The position numbers were made by a program, and so were the translations under genes. The notes under the pieces were generated by a model that saw only the letters and a list, made by a program, of their open reading frames with translations, was not told the DNA's origin and ran no database searches. A DNA stretch of 64,000 nucleotides. Origin: Enoplolaimus lenunculus. Lineage: Eukaryota > Nematoda > Enoplea > Enoplida > Thoracostomopsidae. The stretch covers positions 656,773-720,772 of the forward strand of contig JASANG010000753.1 in the NCBI GenBank assembly GCA_030248215.1. The letters are read 5' to 3'. How positions within the stretch are numbered: position 1 is the first letter of the stretch; each line of letters starts with the position of its first letter. Positions 12,354 to 23,618 of this stretch are shown in pieces.

Positions 12354-12568
12354 GACCCATGTAAAAGATCAGGGGTGTAACGTTTTTCTATGATACTAAA
12401 ATAGAATAAGCTTAAGCTTTAGTCTTATTTTTTGCTAGGTTTAGGCTTATGAATAAATCATTCATACGCTTAGGCTTAGGCGTAGGATTAGACTTAGGCT
12501 TAGGCATTTAGGCTTAGGCTTAGGAATAAGCTGATAATACTGTTCCGCCCTTACTCTTTACATCGGCC
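12354..12568 (-). mobile_element. family A MITE (subtype AATGTAAAGAACAGGGGCGG), reverse
   Basis: Left end GACCCATGTAAAAGATCAGG, right end TTCCGCCCTTACTCTTTACA then TCGGCC. Core TTAGGC array. Confidence 0.75.
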
Positions 12569-13417
12569 ATGCTTTGTACGGCCGCGTTTGGTGCCGTACG
12601 GGGCGTACGACAAATATAGCACTGCCATGACTGAGATAACTACTAAAGTAGAACAACTGAGAAGACGTCAAGCTTACCTGAGCCTACTCCGAAAGTTCTT
12701 TGGTGTACGGCAACCATCAGGGACACCTTTCAGACAACCGGTACAACCTTGAATTCAGCAGTGACAATGACTCCGTAGCCAGCTCAACATGCAAGGTGAT
12801 CGTAGTATTTTGCGCGGATCAACCAGTTGATTTCTCAAGACTTACAGAAAACTTTTTAGAGAGAACCAAAATTTTTCCAGGGGTCGAAGCGTCACTTGCC
12901 CCTCTGTGACTACGGCCATGTATGGAAGATGATTCACGGCTTCGAAAACAAGCGTCCAAAGTTGGTTTGGGGGCAAACGAACTAAAGCATAGCCGTTAGC
13001 AGGCTTCGGTTTTAAAAGTGAAACTATCTTTGTTTAATTCGTCGGATTTATTATAAAGATTAATCTATATTCAAAAAAGCAATTCACTTGAGTATGAGAC
13101 TATTAATATCGTTTTGAACTAAAATGTAAATCAACTGGAAAGAAAAGCTTAAAATTGTGACGTAAAAGTTGTGTTTTTTTTGCGTAAATTTGAAACTTCT
13201 CGCTGTCTCTCGTTTGATTGGCTGACGTGATGAGGTTTTGTAGATTGTAGCATTCCGGAAGTATGATTGGGTTTTTGATTTGCTTGCTGTGTCGAAATAT
13301 AACTCACTTTGTTGTTAGACCAGGCAAGCTTATATAGGCGATCTTGAAACCTATTTTCAAAATCTATTCATAGGCACTCTCTAGTTTGAGTGATTAAAGC
13401 TGTAGAATCATATATAT

Positions 13418-13713
13418 GTCGTAGGCCAATCTGCTATTTAGGCCAATTACGAATTGTCCTAGGCCAATGTGCTATTTTGCGTAAACAGCAGTTTCGCCAG
13501 GAGACTGGACTGCTATTAAACTTATAGACCAATCAGATTTGATTATTTGAACAGACGCAATACCGTTAACCAATCAACGTTGGTTTTACAACACTGTTGT
13601 TTTTCAGCATCTTACAATCGATATTTGGCCTAGGCCGATCTGCTATTTGCTCGCAGTAGCATACTGGCCTACGCCAATTGGTAATTGGCCTGAATAGCAG
13701 ATTGGCCTACGAC
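13418..13713. mobile_element. family L foldback (GTCGTAGGCCAATCTGC)
   Basis: Inverted arms of about 35 bp: GTCGTAGGCCAATCTGCTAT and ATAGCAGATTGGCCTACGAC, with ATATAT on both sides. A single copy is seen here. Confidence 0.75.
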
Positions 13714-13731
13714 ATATATATCGTAATTCTA

Positions 13732-13886
13732 AGGGCGGTATCACTTGTCGTCCGTCGCCGTCCGTTGAAGTCCGGGACTTTGTCTCATCGTCCGTAAACC
13801 GTACGAAATCGGATGCACAGTAACGTACGGCGACAGACGTTGACGTACGGTACCGGATGTCATCAAAAGTATAGCGCCACCTTAAA
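13732..13886. mobile_element. family I foldback
   Basis: AGGGCGGTATCACTTGTCGT to GTCATCAAAAGTATAGCGCC then ACCT. Confidence 0.7.
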
Positions 13887-14084
13887 CTCTGTCAGGTTCA
13901 ACCAAAGTCTTCGACTGCATTTTACTACAATCTGATACTGTTTTCACAACTACCGTCAAATTCGACACGCAGATCAGGTATTTCAGAGTTGTTTTGAATT
14001 TCAGATCGTTTATTGTTTATGATATACCAACAATCCTTTCAATAGCCGTAAAATTCTCCAAAAGAGTTCCTTGTTTATTGTTTT

Positions 14085-14390
14085 GGCCAATTTTGCTTTG
14101 AGGGGCGTAACAATAGTATAAGCATATTTCTAAGCCTAAGCGTAAGCCCAAGCCCAAGCCCAAGCCTAAGCCTAAGCCTAAGCGTAAGCCTAAGCCTAAG
14201 CCTAAGCCTAAGCCAAAGCCTAAGCTTAAGCCTAAGCCTTAGCCTTAGCCTAAGCCTAAGCCTAAGCCGAAGCGTAAGCCTAAGCCTAAGCCAAAGCCTA
14301 AGCCTAAGCCTAAGCCTAAGCCTAAGCCCAAGCCAAAACCTAAGCCTAAGCCTAAGCCTAATCCTAAACCTAAACCTAAGCGTCCAAATT
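14085..14390 (+). mobile_element. family A MITE with expanded GCCTAA array, one end only
   Basis: Left end GGCCAATTTTGCTTTGAGGG is followed at about 14127-14388 by roughly 260 bp of near-continuous GCCTAA hexamers, with GCGTAA and GCCCAA variants. No matching right end follows. It is the longest telomere-type array in the window. Confidence 0.75.
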
Positions 14391-15446
14391 ATTTTGGGTT
14401 TAAGCCGTAAACCCAACGCAAACTACAGGGTTTGAATAATCAATTATTTCTACCATTTGTGAAACTTTATGTCTGCTTGTGTCTCGTGGCACAAGAAGAT
14501 TATCGATCACATTTGGTATGATAAACAAGGTTTACCTTAAAACTCATCAACTTTAATTGCGAAACGTGTACAGAGGTGACGTTAGACAAACATTCATATT
14601 CAAAGGGGTTTGAGTAAAATTTTGATTTTTCTGCAATCGAGTTGAGCGGTCGAGAAAAAAATTGTATCACTTGTACACCAGTCAGACCGCTATTCCAGCT
14701 CTTTTTTTCTGGTTTGTCCAGAAATTTCGACAGGGGATCTACTCCCCACAGCCTTGATTTGGGGTACACACCCGTGAATGCATATAAATAGGCATCAGGG
14801 GCGTAGCCTAGATTTCATTTCGGCGCAACCTCGTAATAAAAGTTCTTTACGAGCGATCGTAGCCAAGAGCGGTTTCAAGGAGACGGCACCGTCTACTCTG
14901 GTCACGGTCCTGCAACTGGGATCGAAACCAAAATTTTAGGCTACAATAAATGCTAAAATTAGGTTTGGCTTCTTGTTCGCCAACTTTGTTTTACTTATAC
15001 CCTATGACTTCCCCGTGAAAAATATCTGCATGCTCCACTAAGCTTAGCGAATTTTATTTGGCTTTTCAAGATCAAGCAAGTTATGCTTGTCTAAGTGCCC
15101 TGTTCATAGAACCTAAACGAATTTCGGTGCAACTTTTCTCTCTATCGCCCGCCGCCCCCCTGTATAATGCCGCTGATATTTAAAACGGAGGGATATTAAA
15201 AACATAAAAGATGAAAAATACCAGGTCTAAAATGAAACCTTTGCACTGTTGTATATTTTGGTTTTTAATAACCGTTTCTGTGATTATTTTTGGTACATAA
15301 AGAGGTAACAAAAATAGTATATGTTTACAATGTGGTTCTGTTTTTTATTTGGTTAAAAGTTTTGGTATTAATTTTAAAATGTCTCATTTCAAACTATACA
15401 GGATGGTAATATATTTGTCATATAAACTGTGCCGCGATTCAACAAT

Positions 15447-15500
15447 GTACACTGGAAAAAATGATGAGTCAAATTGAGTCTCTCCGAAATAGGCTCTACA
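15447..15500. mobile_element. family B foldback MITE, left arm only
   Basis: TACACTGGAAAAAATGATGA then GAGTCTCTCCGAAATAGGCT. The right arm is absent. Confidence 0.65.
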
Positions 15501-15954
15501 ATTCTAAAACCCTATTAGTACTAAGTTTTAACAGAAATTTTTAGTTTTCATGCCTGCTTGGGGGGAGGTAGGCTAGGCGTGAGTGGCGCCCTCTTGGCAC
15601 CCGCCTAAGTATTTTCAAAGTATAAAGAAATATCAGCTTAATTAGCTTGCTAAATTTGTTATCTGCTGGATTTATCTGTAAAATTTAATTACTAGGAAAC
15701 AGCATCAAGATCGAATACAGATTATCTTATACAAAACAGTAAGTTGAATTGCAGGCAGATATTTCGAGATAAGCGTAGCCATGTCACCAATTGGTGATGA
15801 GGTTTGTAATTTTGCGAAAGTTTAGCCAAATTTGACTGCTCTTCCGGTTTGTTTTTGAAATATTATTAAACCAAAATAGCTGTATAATCAAAGCAAAGCA
15901 TTTCCGGCATGTTTGGGTGCCCAAAAAATTAATGAGAACAGTTCACATACGTTC

Positions 15955-16222
15955 ACACTGTAAATTCCAGTGAGTTGATTTTAACTTAGACTGAGTTGAA
16001 TTCATTCAGTTGCCTGAGCTGTGAATTAGGTTTTTCAAAACTCAGAATTCTCAATTGATTCAAGACATTCTGAGGTAATAATTAATTAACTCGACTGGAA
16101 TTAAATCAACTCAGAGCGAGTTGATTGATGCTTTATGTTAATATTAACTCATGAATAACCAGAAATGACGAATTTTCTCTCTGAGTTGATTAATCAACAC
16201 ATTGGGATTTACTTCCTGTGCA
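15955..16222. mobile_element. family C element, reverse
   Basis: CACTGTAAATTCCAGTGAGT at the left, AATCAACACATTGGGATTTA at the right, with TCAACTCAGAGCGAGTTGAT between. Confidence 0.7.
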
Positions 16223-16403
16223 GGTTTCAAACTTCAACGGTGTGTTTTTCTAGCCAAGTAGCTGTAAAATACGGCCTAAAAAACGTTAACACGAGTTCAA
16301 AAAAGCGCCTTTGATGAAATTTACAACCCTTATACAATAATAGAAATATTTGCTAAAATACGCTTTAAAATTGCTAAATTTCAAAGGCCAAACAGGCAAA
16401 CTA

Positions 16404-16634
16404 GTACACTGTTAATTCCAACGAGTTAATTAATCAACTCTGACGGAAACAGCAAACTTGTAAGCTCGCTCTGAGTTGAGTTGATTCTCAAAGTGAGTTG
16501 AGTTGACTCTGTGGGATTTGACTAAATCACAATGAGTTGAATCAACTCAGAATTGTGAGTTCTGATAGTCGTAACTCAGACTGAGTGATTCAACTCATTC
16601 TGAGTTAAAATCAGCTCGCTGGAATTTACAGTGT
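16404..16634. mobile_element. family C element, well preserved
   Basis: Starts TACACTGTTAATTCCAACGA and ends CTGGAATTTACAGTGTTA. Internal GAATTGTGAGTTCTGATAGT. Confidence 0.8.
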
Positions 16635-17180
16635 TAATCCTCTCATTCTACGATAGAATTCTGAATCCGTCCATTGTTTATCTAACAGCTATTTTTAAGC
16701 TATCCTATCTATTTTTTGTGTTGAATAAATATTTTTCAAATTTATATAGCATTTTTCAGTTTATATACATATTAATAAACCTTTTTCCACGGAAATAATC
16801 ATTTTAATATAATGCAATCTCACCCGGTGCCTGCAGGAATTTTGTCATGGCAACGTTCGCGTTTTGTAGACGTGGATTCGTAGTTTGCAGCCTAAATCAA
16901 TACACCCTGGACACTGATCTTTGCCTAAACAATTGACTCTAAACCATACCTGAATCATTCCTTCAACAACCTGTTTTTCTTTGAACCTGATTTCCTATTT
17001 TATACTGTTTAGTACCGGTCGTGCTTTTGCGCTATAGCTAAGGAACCAAAAAAGTTACCTGGTGTACGCAAATTACTGTGAATTCTGCATTACAACATCA
17101 AATAATACAGTCAACGTGACAGCCATAAACAAACTTATATTTGACCTATCGCTTACGTATTTGAAGGTCTCCAGTTTTCG

Positions 17181-17187
17181 TATAAAA
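17181..17187 (+). promoter_or_regulatory. possible TATA box of the calmodulin-like gene
   Basis: The sequence TATAAAA lies about 265 bases upstream of the ATG at 17451, in a stretch without recognised repeats. It would imply a 5' untranslated region of roughly 230 bases, unless a 5' splice event removes part of it. This is a motif match only. Confidence 0.3.
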
Positions 17188-17450
17188 CAGTACTCGACGA
17201 ATTTCACCGTATAATTGATCGAGTGTCACTTCAAATTAAGCTCCTACCCCCTTTGTCAGCTTTACAGATCTCGCTCGAATACCGTAATCCTTTTCAACTT
17301 TGCTCGACATCAACAAACTCGCGTTGTGAAAAGAAACACAACACCAATTGAAAGCTGAAATCCCGACCACAATATTTCAACTTGGGTTGAGTCCGGTTCA
17401 TCGTTTGTTTGAATTTAAAAAATTTGGTGCTTGAAACAGCGGTTGGCGAA

Positions 17451-20400
17451 ATGGCGTTCGGCAACGAAGGCGATGATATTCTACAAAGTTTGAAACAAGA
17501 CGAAATTGAAGAATTTAAAGAAGCATTTATGATGTTCGATAAGGATAACTCAGGCAGCATATCGACTAAAGAGCTTGGGATTGCGATGCGCAGTCTAGGA
17601 CAAAACCCTACTGAACAGGTATTATTGTCGCCGTGAACTCCAAGGTCAATGGCAACAACAGAGGGGCGGAACAGTATTATAAGCGTATTCCTGAGCTTAA
17701 GCCTAAGCCTAAACGTAAAGAATGTGCATTATTCCCAAGCTTAAGCCTAGGCATAAGCCTAAACGTGAAGAATGTGCATTATTCCTAAGCTTAAGCTTAA
17801 GCCTAAGCCTAAACGTAAAGAGTGTGCACTATTCCTAAGCTTAAGCATAAGCCTAAGGCTAAACGTAAAGAATGTGCATTATTCCTAAGCTGAAGCCTAA
17901 GCCTAAGCCTAAACGTAAAGAGTGTGCACTATTCCTAAGCCTAAGCGTAAGCTGAAGCCTAAAACCAAGCAAAACATTTAGTCTAAAGCTTAAGCTTAGT
18001 CGTTTCTAGTCCCACAGAAAAACGTTCTACATGGTGGTCAACTCCAACAAGATCGTAGCCATGCTGAACCTAAAAACGGGGATCTAAAATAATTTTGAAA
18101 GGGGTATGCAGTATAACACGCTGCTTACAAGCGGTGCTAAAACTTTTCTAGCTGCAAAATCTTTCTAAGGTGTCTGAGCCTTGCTGACCACCCTTTTGCC
18201 ACGGGCTCGGACTCAAGCATGACGAGCTTTGTATTACGATGCGCAGTCCAGGACAGAATCCTACGGAACAGGTATTATTGGAACCATGAACTCCAACAAG
18301 ACCGTAGCCAGCTCAATGTACTAGGAGGAACCAAAACAATTTCTGGAAAGACATGCAGTCGAAATAACACATATACAAACGGTTCGAACACTTTTCTAGC
18401 TTCACAATTTTTCTAAGGGGTCTGAGCCGCGTTGACTCTCCATCCTCTTGCTACGGGACCGGATTCAATCCAGAGGACGGTCATTGAGTGGCGGTTGAAA
18501 TAAGTTTTTTTCTAGCAGGACGGATTTCAAGCATTTGCAGATTCGCCAAAACCAAATTTTTATGTCTACCAATGAATTTGGAACGTTGACATTAATTACA
18601 TTAATCAAGAGTGCATGATACAAGAGTATACAACCCTTGCGGGTTCCGCATGGTACAAAATGTACCCGGCACGCGTTGCGTTTTTAACCCGCCCCCTTAT
18701 TAAGAGGAGGGTACAACCTGTGCGAACCGTGACACATTTTGCGTCCGGTAACAGAAACGATCCGCTTATAGTTTAATTTATGGGTTATGCATGTGATAAC
18801 GACCCCCTCTCTAAATAAGGAGGGTCGGCCAGAAACGCAACGCCCGGTGGCACATTTTGTAGTATGGATGACCAGCAGAGTTGCATACTCTTTTTAAAGA
18901 GTACCATGCACTCTTGTCTTAATTTACTAAATCTATGGCGTTAAAGTTCACACAGTAAACTTGAAATAGCAACCCACTTTTAATACGTTACTCGTACTCT
19001 TTGTGTTTAAGAGTAACTTGAAATTTTTGTATTTAATCATAACATCTTACAAACTTCCATAAGCCGTTTTACAAAGATATTTGACCCCTCGTAAAATTTC
19101 TGAAGGGAAAAAATATCTCAAACAGGCTTTAGAATAATTTTCTGGATCTTAGACGCCAAACAATCATTTACTTGAGGTTATAGTTTGCCGAACAGGAGTC
19201 CTGGCTATTCTCCTGGTGATCTTAAGCATATCTGAGAGACAAGTTTAGCACACAGCAGCGGATCGAGAAATTTTTGACGGAAGGATGGGCTATCCAAAGT
19301 TGCAATTTTTACTGTATGCTGCATATAAGCAAATTTTCTGCATGAAAAATGGTAAGGTTCCGTGTCCTTATCGTTTTATAACAAAATAATTTTCGTAGGG
19401 TAGCGTATATCCCCCGCTCTCGTTCTGAAATCGACTAGTGTTAACCAGTGGCGGATCCAGGATCTCAAAATCGGGGGGCGGGGGCAAAATTTCACAGCTA
19501 ATAAACTTACTTTTGACCCATACACAAACGACGAACTATTATCACAAAATTGTTATATAATTTTTGTCGAGATGCTGTTGGGGGGGGCACGGCCGGGGTG
19601 GCCCCCCATGGATCCGCCATTGGTGTTAACGCCTGAAACATGGTCACTTTAAGGACGTTGCGGTTGAAAATTTCAGGAATTACTTGAGCTTGTCAATGAA
19701 GTCGATATCGATGGAAGTGGCTCAATTGAATTCACAGAATTTTGCATTATGATGAAAAGGTTAATGAAAGACACCGACTCCGAAATGATCCGTGAAGCAT
19801 TTCGAGTGTTCGACAAAGACGGAAACGGGTTTATCACTGCACAAGAGTTTAAGTACGGTTGCGCGTTGAATCTGCGTTAAATTGCAGCTCGCTGTAAAAT
19901 TTCAATGAGTTGATTTTAACTCAGAATGGAGTAGCGTCACTCTCAGTCAAAGTTATGACTATCAGAACTCAGAATTCTGATTCAATTCCACTACTCATTC
20001 TGAGTAGTAAATTAATCAAATCTTATGTTTGGATCTGACAGTGTCAAATTCGGACAAGTAGCCAAAAAAGGCGCCAAGGTTCACCTGTCCCGTGAAGAAT
20101 TTTGGCCTTTTTACAAAAGTCGTGTCCCTTGCTTCTGAATACTGCGATATCCCTGCATGCTGCATGTGTATTTTTTCGCCTCCAGAATATGTTGCGCTGT
20201 CTGCGAGCCTGTGATTAAATTCAAAAGACATTTAAATAAACAGTTTTCTTTGATTTCGTCTTAAATGTTAGCTTAAATTCCACAAAAAATCATCTGAAAA
20301 TTACTATTCCAACGGGCGACGGACGGCACCGGACGACAAGTATAGCGCAACCCTTGAATTTACACTCATTCTTACGTTGACCCTTTAGCTTTGGCTTATA

Positions 20401-20883
20401 TATGAATTCAAGAAAACGACGTTTTCGGCTTTAAAACTATTAAATTGGTCGATGTTTTGATTAGAATAATTAGATCGAAACAAATGGTACAAGACATATA
20501 TGCTAACTGTTTGTAAGCATGCGAGACATGCTTTTCCACTCTAGCCCGCTTTTCCAGCTGCTTGGTAGAAACGTGTGATGTCCTTGGTTCCTACCTAGAC
20601 TGACACTGTTCAACACATTCTCTACATCACTTGATAATTTTAAAATTTCGGCAACGTTATAAACTTTCACAGATATTTCTCTGTATCAAAAACCGAATAA
20701 AAATCGGCGTTTTTCAAAAATTCAAATTTGAGCGTGAAATCAATGAATCATTTCAGATATTTTATGACCAATATGGGAATGCAGCTTAACGAAGAAGAAG
20801 TCGACGAAATGATCCATGAAGTAGACGTTGACGGCGATGGACAAATTGATTACGAAGAATTTGTTAATATGATGACATCATGA
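17451..20883 (+). CDS. cal-1: calmodulin-like EF-hand protein (CAL-1/CAL-2 type), 3 exons
   Basis: Exons 17451-17618, 19677-19852 and 20757-20883 join in phase into 157 codons including the TGA stop. The 156-residue product has four complete EF-hand loops: [12 protein letters not shown] (30-41), [12 protein letters not shown] (66-77), [12 protein letters not shown] (102-113) and [12 protein letters not shown] (138-149). All Ca2+ ligand positions are filled, so it should bind four calcium ions in the cytosol and act as a calcium sensor. The stretches [18 protein letters not shown] and [12 protein letters not shown], and [13 protein letters not shown] later, recall nematode CAL-1/CAL-2 more than canonical calmodulin (from memory). 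The N-terminus is about 8 residues longer than calmodulin's. The start is the ATG at 17451; an in-frame TTG at 17409 has no family support. Donors are GTATTA and GTACGG; both acceptors are TTTCAG. Intron 1 (2.1 kb) holds a MITE, a duplicated exon tail and further repeats. Troponin C is less likely because all four loops are intact and the linker is calmodulin-like. Confidence 0.95.
17644..18039 (+). mobile_element. family A MITE in intron 1 of the calmodulin-like gene, perfect 8-bp target duplication
   Basis: Flanked on both sides by AACTCCAA (17636-17643 and 18040-18047). Inside, a 50-bp unit containing AAACGTAAAGAATGTGCATT repeats five times, starting at 17711, 17761, 17811, 17861 and 17911. 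Each unit carries CCTAAG hexamers. The conserved GTCTAAAGCTTAAGCTTAG block and CCCACAGAAAAACGTTC end follow. Confidence 0.9.
18048..18205 (-). mobile_element. family D element, first of two in the exon 1 duplication
   Basis: GATCGTAGCCATGCTGAACC to TTTGCCACGGGCTCGGACTC. It corresponds to 18297-18460 in the second duplicate. Confidence 0.6.
18221..18271 (+). pseudogene. tandem copy of the 3' part of calmodulin-like exon 1, with intact splice donor
   Basis: Seventeen codons reading [17 protein letters not shown] match residues 40-56 of the upstream exon ([17 protein letters not shown]), 13 of 17 identical. They are followed by the same donor context, GTATTATTG, and then by the same flank (TGAACTCCAACAAGA, CGTAGCC) that follows exon 1 once the MITE at 17644-18039 is removed. 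There is no start codon or acceptor that would make it a usable exon, and including it would repeat half of EF-hand 1. It is best read as a non-functional duplicate. Confidence 0.85.
18297..18465 (-). mobile_element. family D element, second of two in the exon 1 duplication
   Basis: AAGACCGTAGCCAGCTCAAT to CCTCTTGCTACGGGACCGGA. Confidence 0.6.
18609..18925. mobile_element. family F element (CAAGAGTGTACAAC ends)
   Basis: AAGAGTGCATGATACAAGAG and ACTCTTTTTAAAGAGTACCA then ATGCACTCTTG at the far end. Internal GAGGAGGGTACAACCTGTGC. Lies in intron 1 of the calmodulin-like gene. Confidence 0.7.
19445..19625. mobile_element. family N element (AGTGGCGGATCCAGG ends)
   Basis: AGTGGCGGATCCAGGATCTC opens, CCCCATGGATCCGCCATTGG closes; G-rich interior. 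Located in intron 1 of the calmodulin-like gene, 50 bases before exon 2. Confidence 0.65.
19890..20012. mobile_element. family C element fragment in intron 2 of the calmodulin-like gene
   Basis: GCTGTAAAATTTCAATGAGT and TATCAGAACTCAGAATTCTG identify a partial copy starting 38 bases after the exon 2 donor. Confidence 0.6.
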
Positions 20884-21210
20884 AGCTTTATTATGACGTC
20901 ATGTACTCTTTTATGACGTGGCCTTGCGGTAGGATCGCCGCTCGGATACTCATAGCCATAGACGTACAAGCTAGGGGTTGACGAAGCGTTAAGGCGCTCG
21001 AAGGATTTCGATACTTTAGTTATTTTTGCTCACTGACGAAAAATTTTGGGGCGTTGACCGAATTTCTCTTCGGCAAATGATTTTCAACCCCTTTTGAATA
21101 TTAAATCTTGCTTGTATGTTTATGCTTGAAGTTCCATGTGAAAAATATTCTTTTTTAAACGCCGCTCTGCCTCGCAGGCAGGCGTTGTGTCGGCTGGATT
21201 AACTTTAGCG

Positions 21211-21461
21211 CACACTGTAAATTCCGTTGATTAATCAACTCAGAGAGATAACTGGTTATATTTTTGGTTGTTTCTGAGGTAATAGCAATAAGTATTAACT
21301 CACTCTGAGCTTATTTAATTCCGGCTGAGTTGATTAATTAACTCATAATGAGCCAATCCAATTCAGAATTGTGAGTTCTGGAATACCTAATTCAGAGCTC
21401 ACGTTTCTGAGTGGATTCATCTCATTCTGAGTTAAAATCAACTCAATGGAATTTACAGTGC
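21211..21461. mobile_element. family C element
   Basis: ACACTGTAAATTCCGTTGAT to CTCAATGGAATTTACAGTG. Full length. Confidence 0.8.
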
Positions 21462-21702
21462 ATATATTCTCAAATGCGCATAGCACCGAACACCGGTTAG
21501 TGGTAACAGGTGCTGAATGTCAAAGATCGCATTTCACTGATGCGAAAGTTGCAAGACCTGTCACCAACTGGCAATTAGTGCTATACACATTTGAAAATAC
21601 GAGTCAAGGTAAGCAGTGTCCTGTTCCTTAACCTAATGTTGGTTTAACAACGCTAGGATCTAACAATTAAGCTTAACGTTACAAGTATAGCCTGAACCTA
21701 AA

Positions 21703-21868
21703 CGGGCCCGTATAGCCAATGGAGGCAAGGAGTACTGAGCCCTCCTGGAAAAAATTTTGACCTACCTATAAAATTTTGCATCCTTGCTTGAAAGTCGTTC
21801 AAAACACTTGTATGCGCCTCTAGAAACCTTTTTAGCCCCTCTAGCAAGATACGCTAGCTACTTGCGTG
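21703..21868 (+). mobile_element. family D element
   Basis: GGGCCCGTATAGCCAATGGA to AGCAAGATACGCTAGCTACT. Confidence 0.7.
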
Positions 21869-22305
21869 AATCTAAAGAAACGTAAGCCTAATTCTAATCC
21901 TAAAAGTTATATCAAAACCTGAAAACTAGGAAAATTTATGAAGAGAAAAGTTTTTTACAACAGCTGAACCGTAAAACGTAGGTTTTAGACATTGAGACAA
22001 GTTTCAGATTTAAAATTGAAAATTTTTGCTGAATATGCTTTTGATCGTTCAACTCAATCTGTGAATAGACCAGTGTGTACATTCTCTATGTTTAATATAT
22101 TATTAAACTTTAATACATTAACTTTTTTTAAACTGGGACTAATTATAATCAACGCCTGTGCCGTCGAGGTATTTATTCGCCCACGCCTTCAAAACGGCCG
22201 TATGGACGAGTGGTTTAAAAATGAAATTTCATTGACAAACATATTTTGACACTTGTTTTTCATCAGCTGTTTGATTCGTATGTTAAACACTTTCTCACTA
22301 AAGCC

Positions 22306-22555
22306 TACACTGTAAAATTCCGATGAATTGATTAACCAACTCAGAGAGAGAATTAGTTATTTCTGGTTATTTCTGAGTTAATAACAGTAACCATTACCTC
22401 ACTCGGAGCTGATTTAATTCCAGGTTAGTTGATTAATGAACTCAGAATGAGTTCAATAAATTCACAATTCTGAATTCTGAACGGCCTAATTCAGAGCTCA
22501 GACCTCTGAGTGGTTTCAACACGTTCTGAGGTAAATTAAACTCACTGAAATAAGT
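22306..22555. mobile_element. family C element
   Basis: ACACTGTAAAATTCCGATGA to AAACTCACTGAAATAAG. Internal CAGAGAGAGAATTAGTTATT. Confidence 0.7.
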
Positions 22556-22615
22556 TCAAGCCTTAATAATAGCCTAAACCTAAAGCGTAAGCCTGAGCAT
22601 AAGCCGACCAATGTA

Positions 22616-22793
22616 ACCAGCTGGGGTGGAACAGTATTATACGCAATTCCTAAGCCTAAGCGTATGAATGAATATATTCCTACACCTAAGCCTAAGCCTA
22701 AGCCAAACAAAAAAATTAGTCTAAAGCTTAAACTTTACTCTATACTAATCCCACATAAACCCGTTCCGCCCCTGATCTTTTTACATTAGTCCC
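22616..22793 (+). mobile_element. family A MITE (subtype GGGGCGG)
   Basis: Left end GACCAATGTAACCAGC, right end CGTTCCGCCCCTGATCTTTT then TACATTAGTCCC. CCTAAG core and AGTCTAAAGCTTAAACTT block. Confidence 0.7.
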
Positions 22794-23170
22794 ATAAGCC
22801 TAACCGTACTAAGCGTAACGCTGGCTACCGAAAAAAAAGTTACAAAAAAACATTTTTTTTGTATTTTTTGAGGTTGATTTTGAGTAAACTTAAAAAAACG
22901 AAATGCGACATTGATGACCGGACCATACACGCGACAATGTTTCGTAAAACGAAAAAAAATGTTGCAAAATCAAACGCTAAAAAAATATTACTTAAAAGAT
23001 AAAACAACAATTAAATGGTAATTTTTTGAATATTTTTAAAACATGAAGTGGTCAAGCGTAATTAATGACGATAATTTTTGTTGGGAAACAGTGTTTTTTT
23101 ACACATTTTTCAAACAGTCACGTGGCAAGAAAATTGTTCAAAACTGACATATTAAACATATTATGATTTT

Positions 23171-23359
23171 GGCCAAAATGTTACTTTAAGGGGCGTCCAG
23201 GTTTCTGGAGGGTTAATTGAAGAGTAGGTTTAAATTCGAGATTACATTTTGTTTTGCTTAGGCTTAGGTTTAGGCTTAGGAAATCATTTTTGCTACGCTT
23301 AGGCTTAGGCTTAGGAATACGCTTAATCTACTGTTGCGCCCCTAAAAGTAACGTTGGCC
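23171..23359 (-). mobile_element. family A MITE (subtype GGCCAATGTT)
   Basis: Ends GGCCAAAATGTTACTTTAAG and CGCCCCTAAAAGTAACGTTG then GCC; TTAGGC core. Confidence 0.8.
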
Positions 23360-23499
23360 ATGATTTTTATGAAGTCATATTTCTATATTTCAAACAAAGA
23401 TTTTTTGGGTTTTTAATCTTTTTATACTTTGGCTTTCATGGACAAACACCGGTACAGAACCAGACTAACTTTACTTTACAGGTAGGGCTAATGCGTTGA

Positions 23500-23618
23500 T
23501 CAAGGCAGTATAATAGTGGTACTCGCATATTCCTAAGCCTAAACCTAAGCATCAGTGTAAGGATCAGCTTTTAACTTTAAAGTCTAAGTCGTATCAAACA
23601 AAAAATAGTCAAGCTTAA
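23500..23618 (+). mobile_element. family A MITE split by a TTAA element
   Basis: AGTATAATAGTGGTACTCGC leads into CCTAAG hexamers. The conserved GTCTAAAGCTTAAG block is broken at its TTAA by the family E element at 23619-23876. TTAAAACCTAAATACTCTAT continues on the far side to about 23925. Confidence 0.65.

Larger units (their letters stand above)
1..17450. other. gene-free repeat region
   Basis: I see no exon here that can be tied to a gene family. Recognisable content is transposon copies listed separately. The remainder (for example 2520-3470, 4850-5440, 8880-9640, 10040-10790, 11000-12350, 12930-13410 and 14400-15440) is AT-rich sequence in which I see nothing further. Confidence 0.6.

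Noticed and set aside
14127-14388. Chromosome end or fusion point
   Set aside because: The array is short and imperfect, lies between ordinary sequence on both sides, and starts from a MITE end.
14075-14416. Arg/Leu-rich 113-residue reading frame
   Set aside because: It is the translation of a GCCTAA hexamer array; similar R/L-rich frames occur in every family A element.
18221-18271. Alternative first exon of the calmodulin-like gene
   Set aside because: It has no start codon or acceptor and would duplicate or break EF-hand 1.
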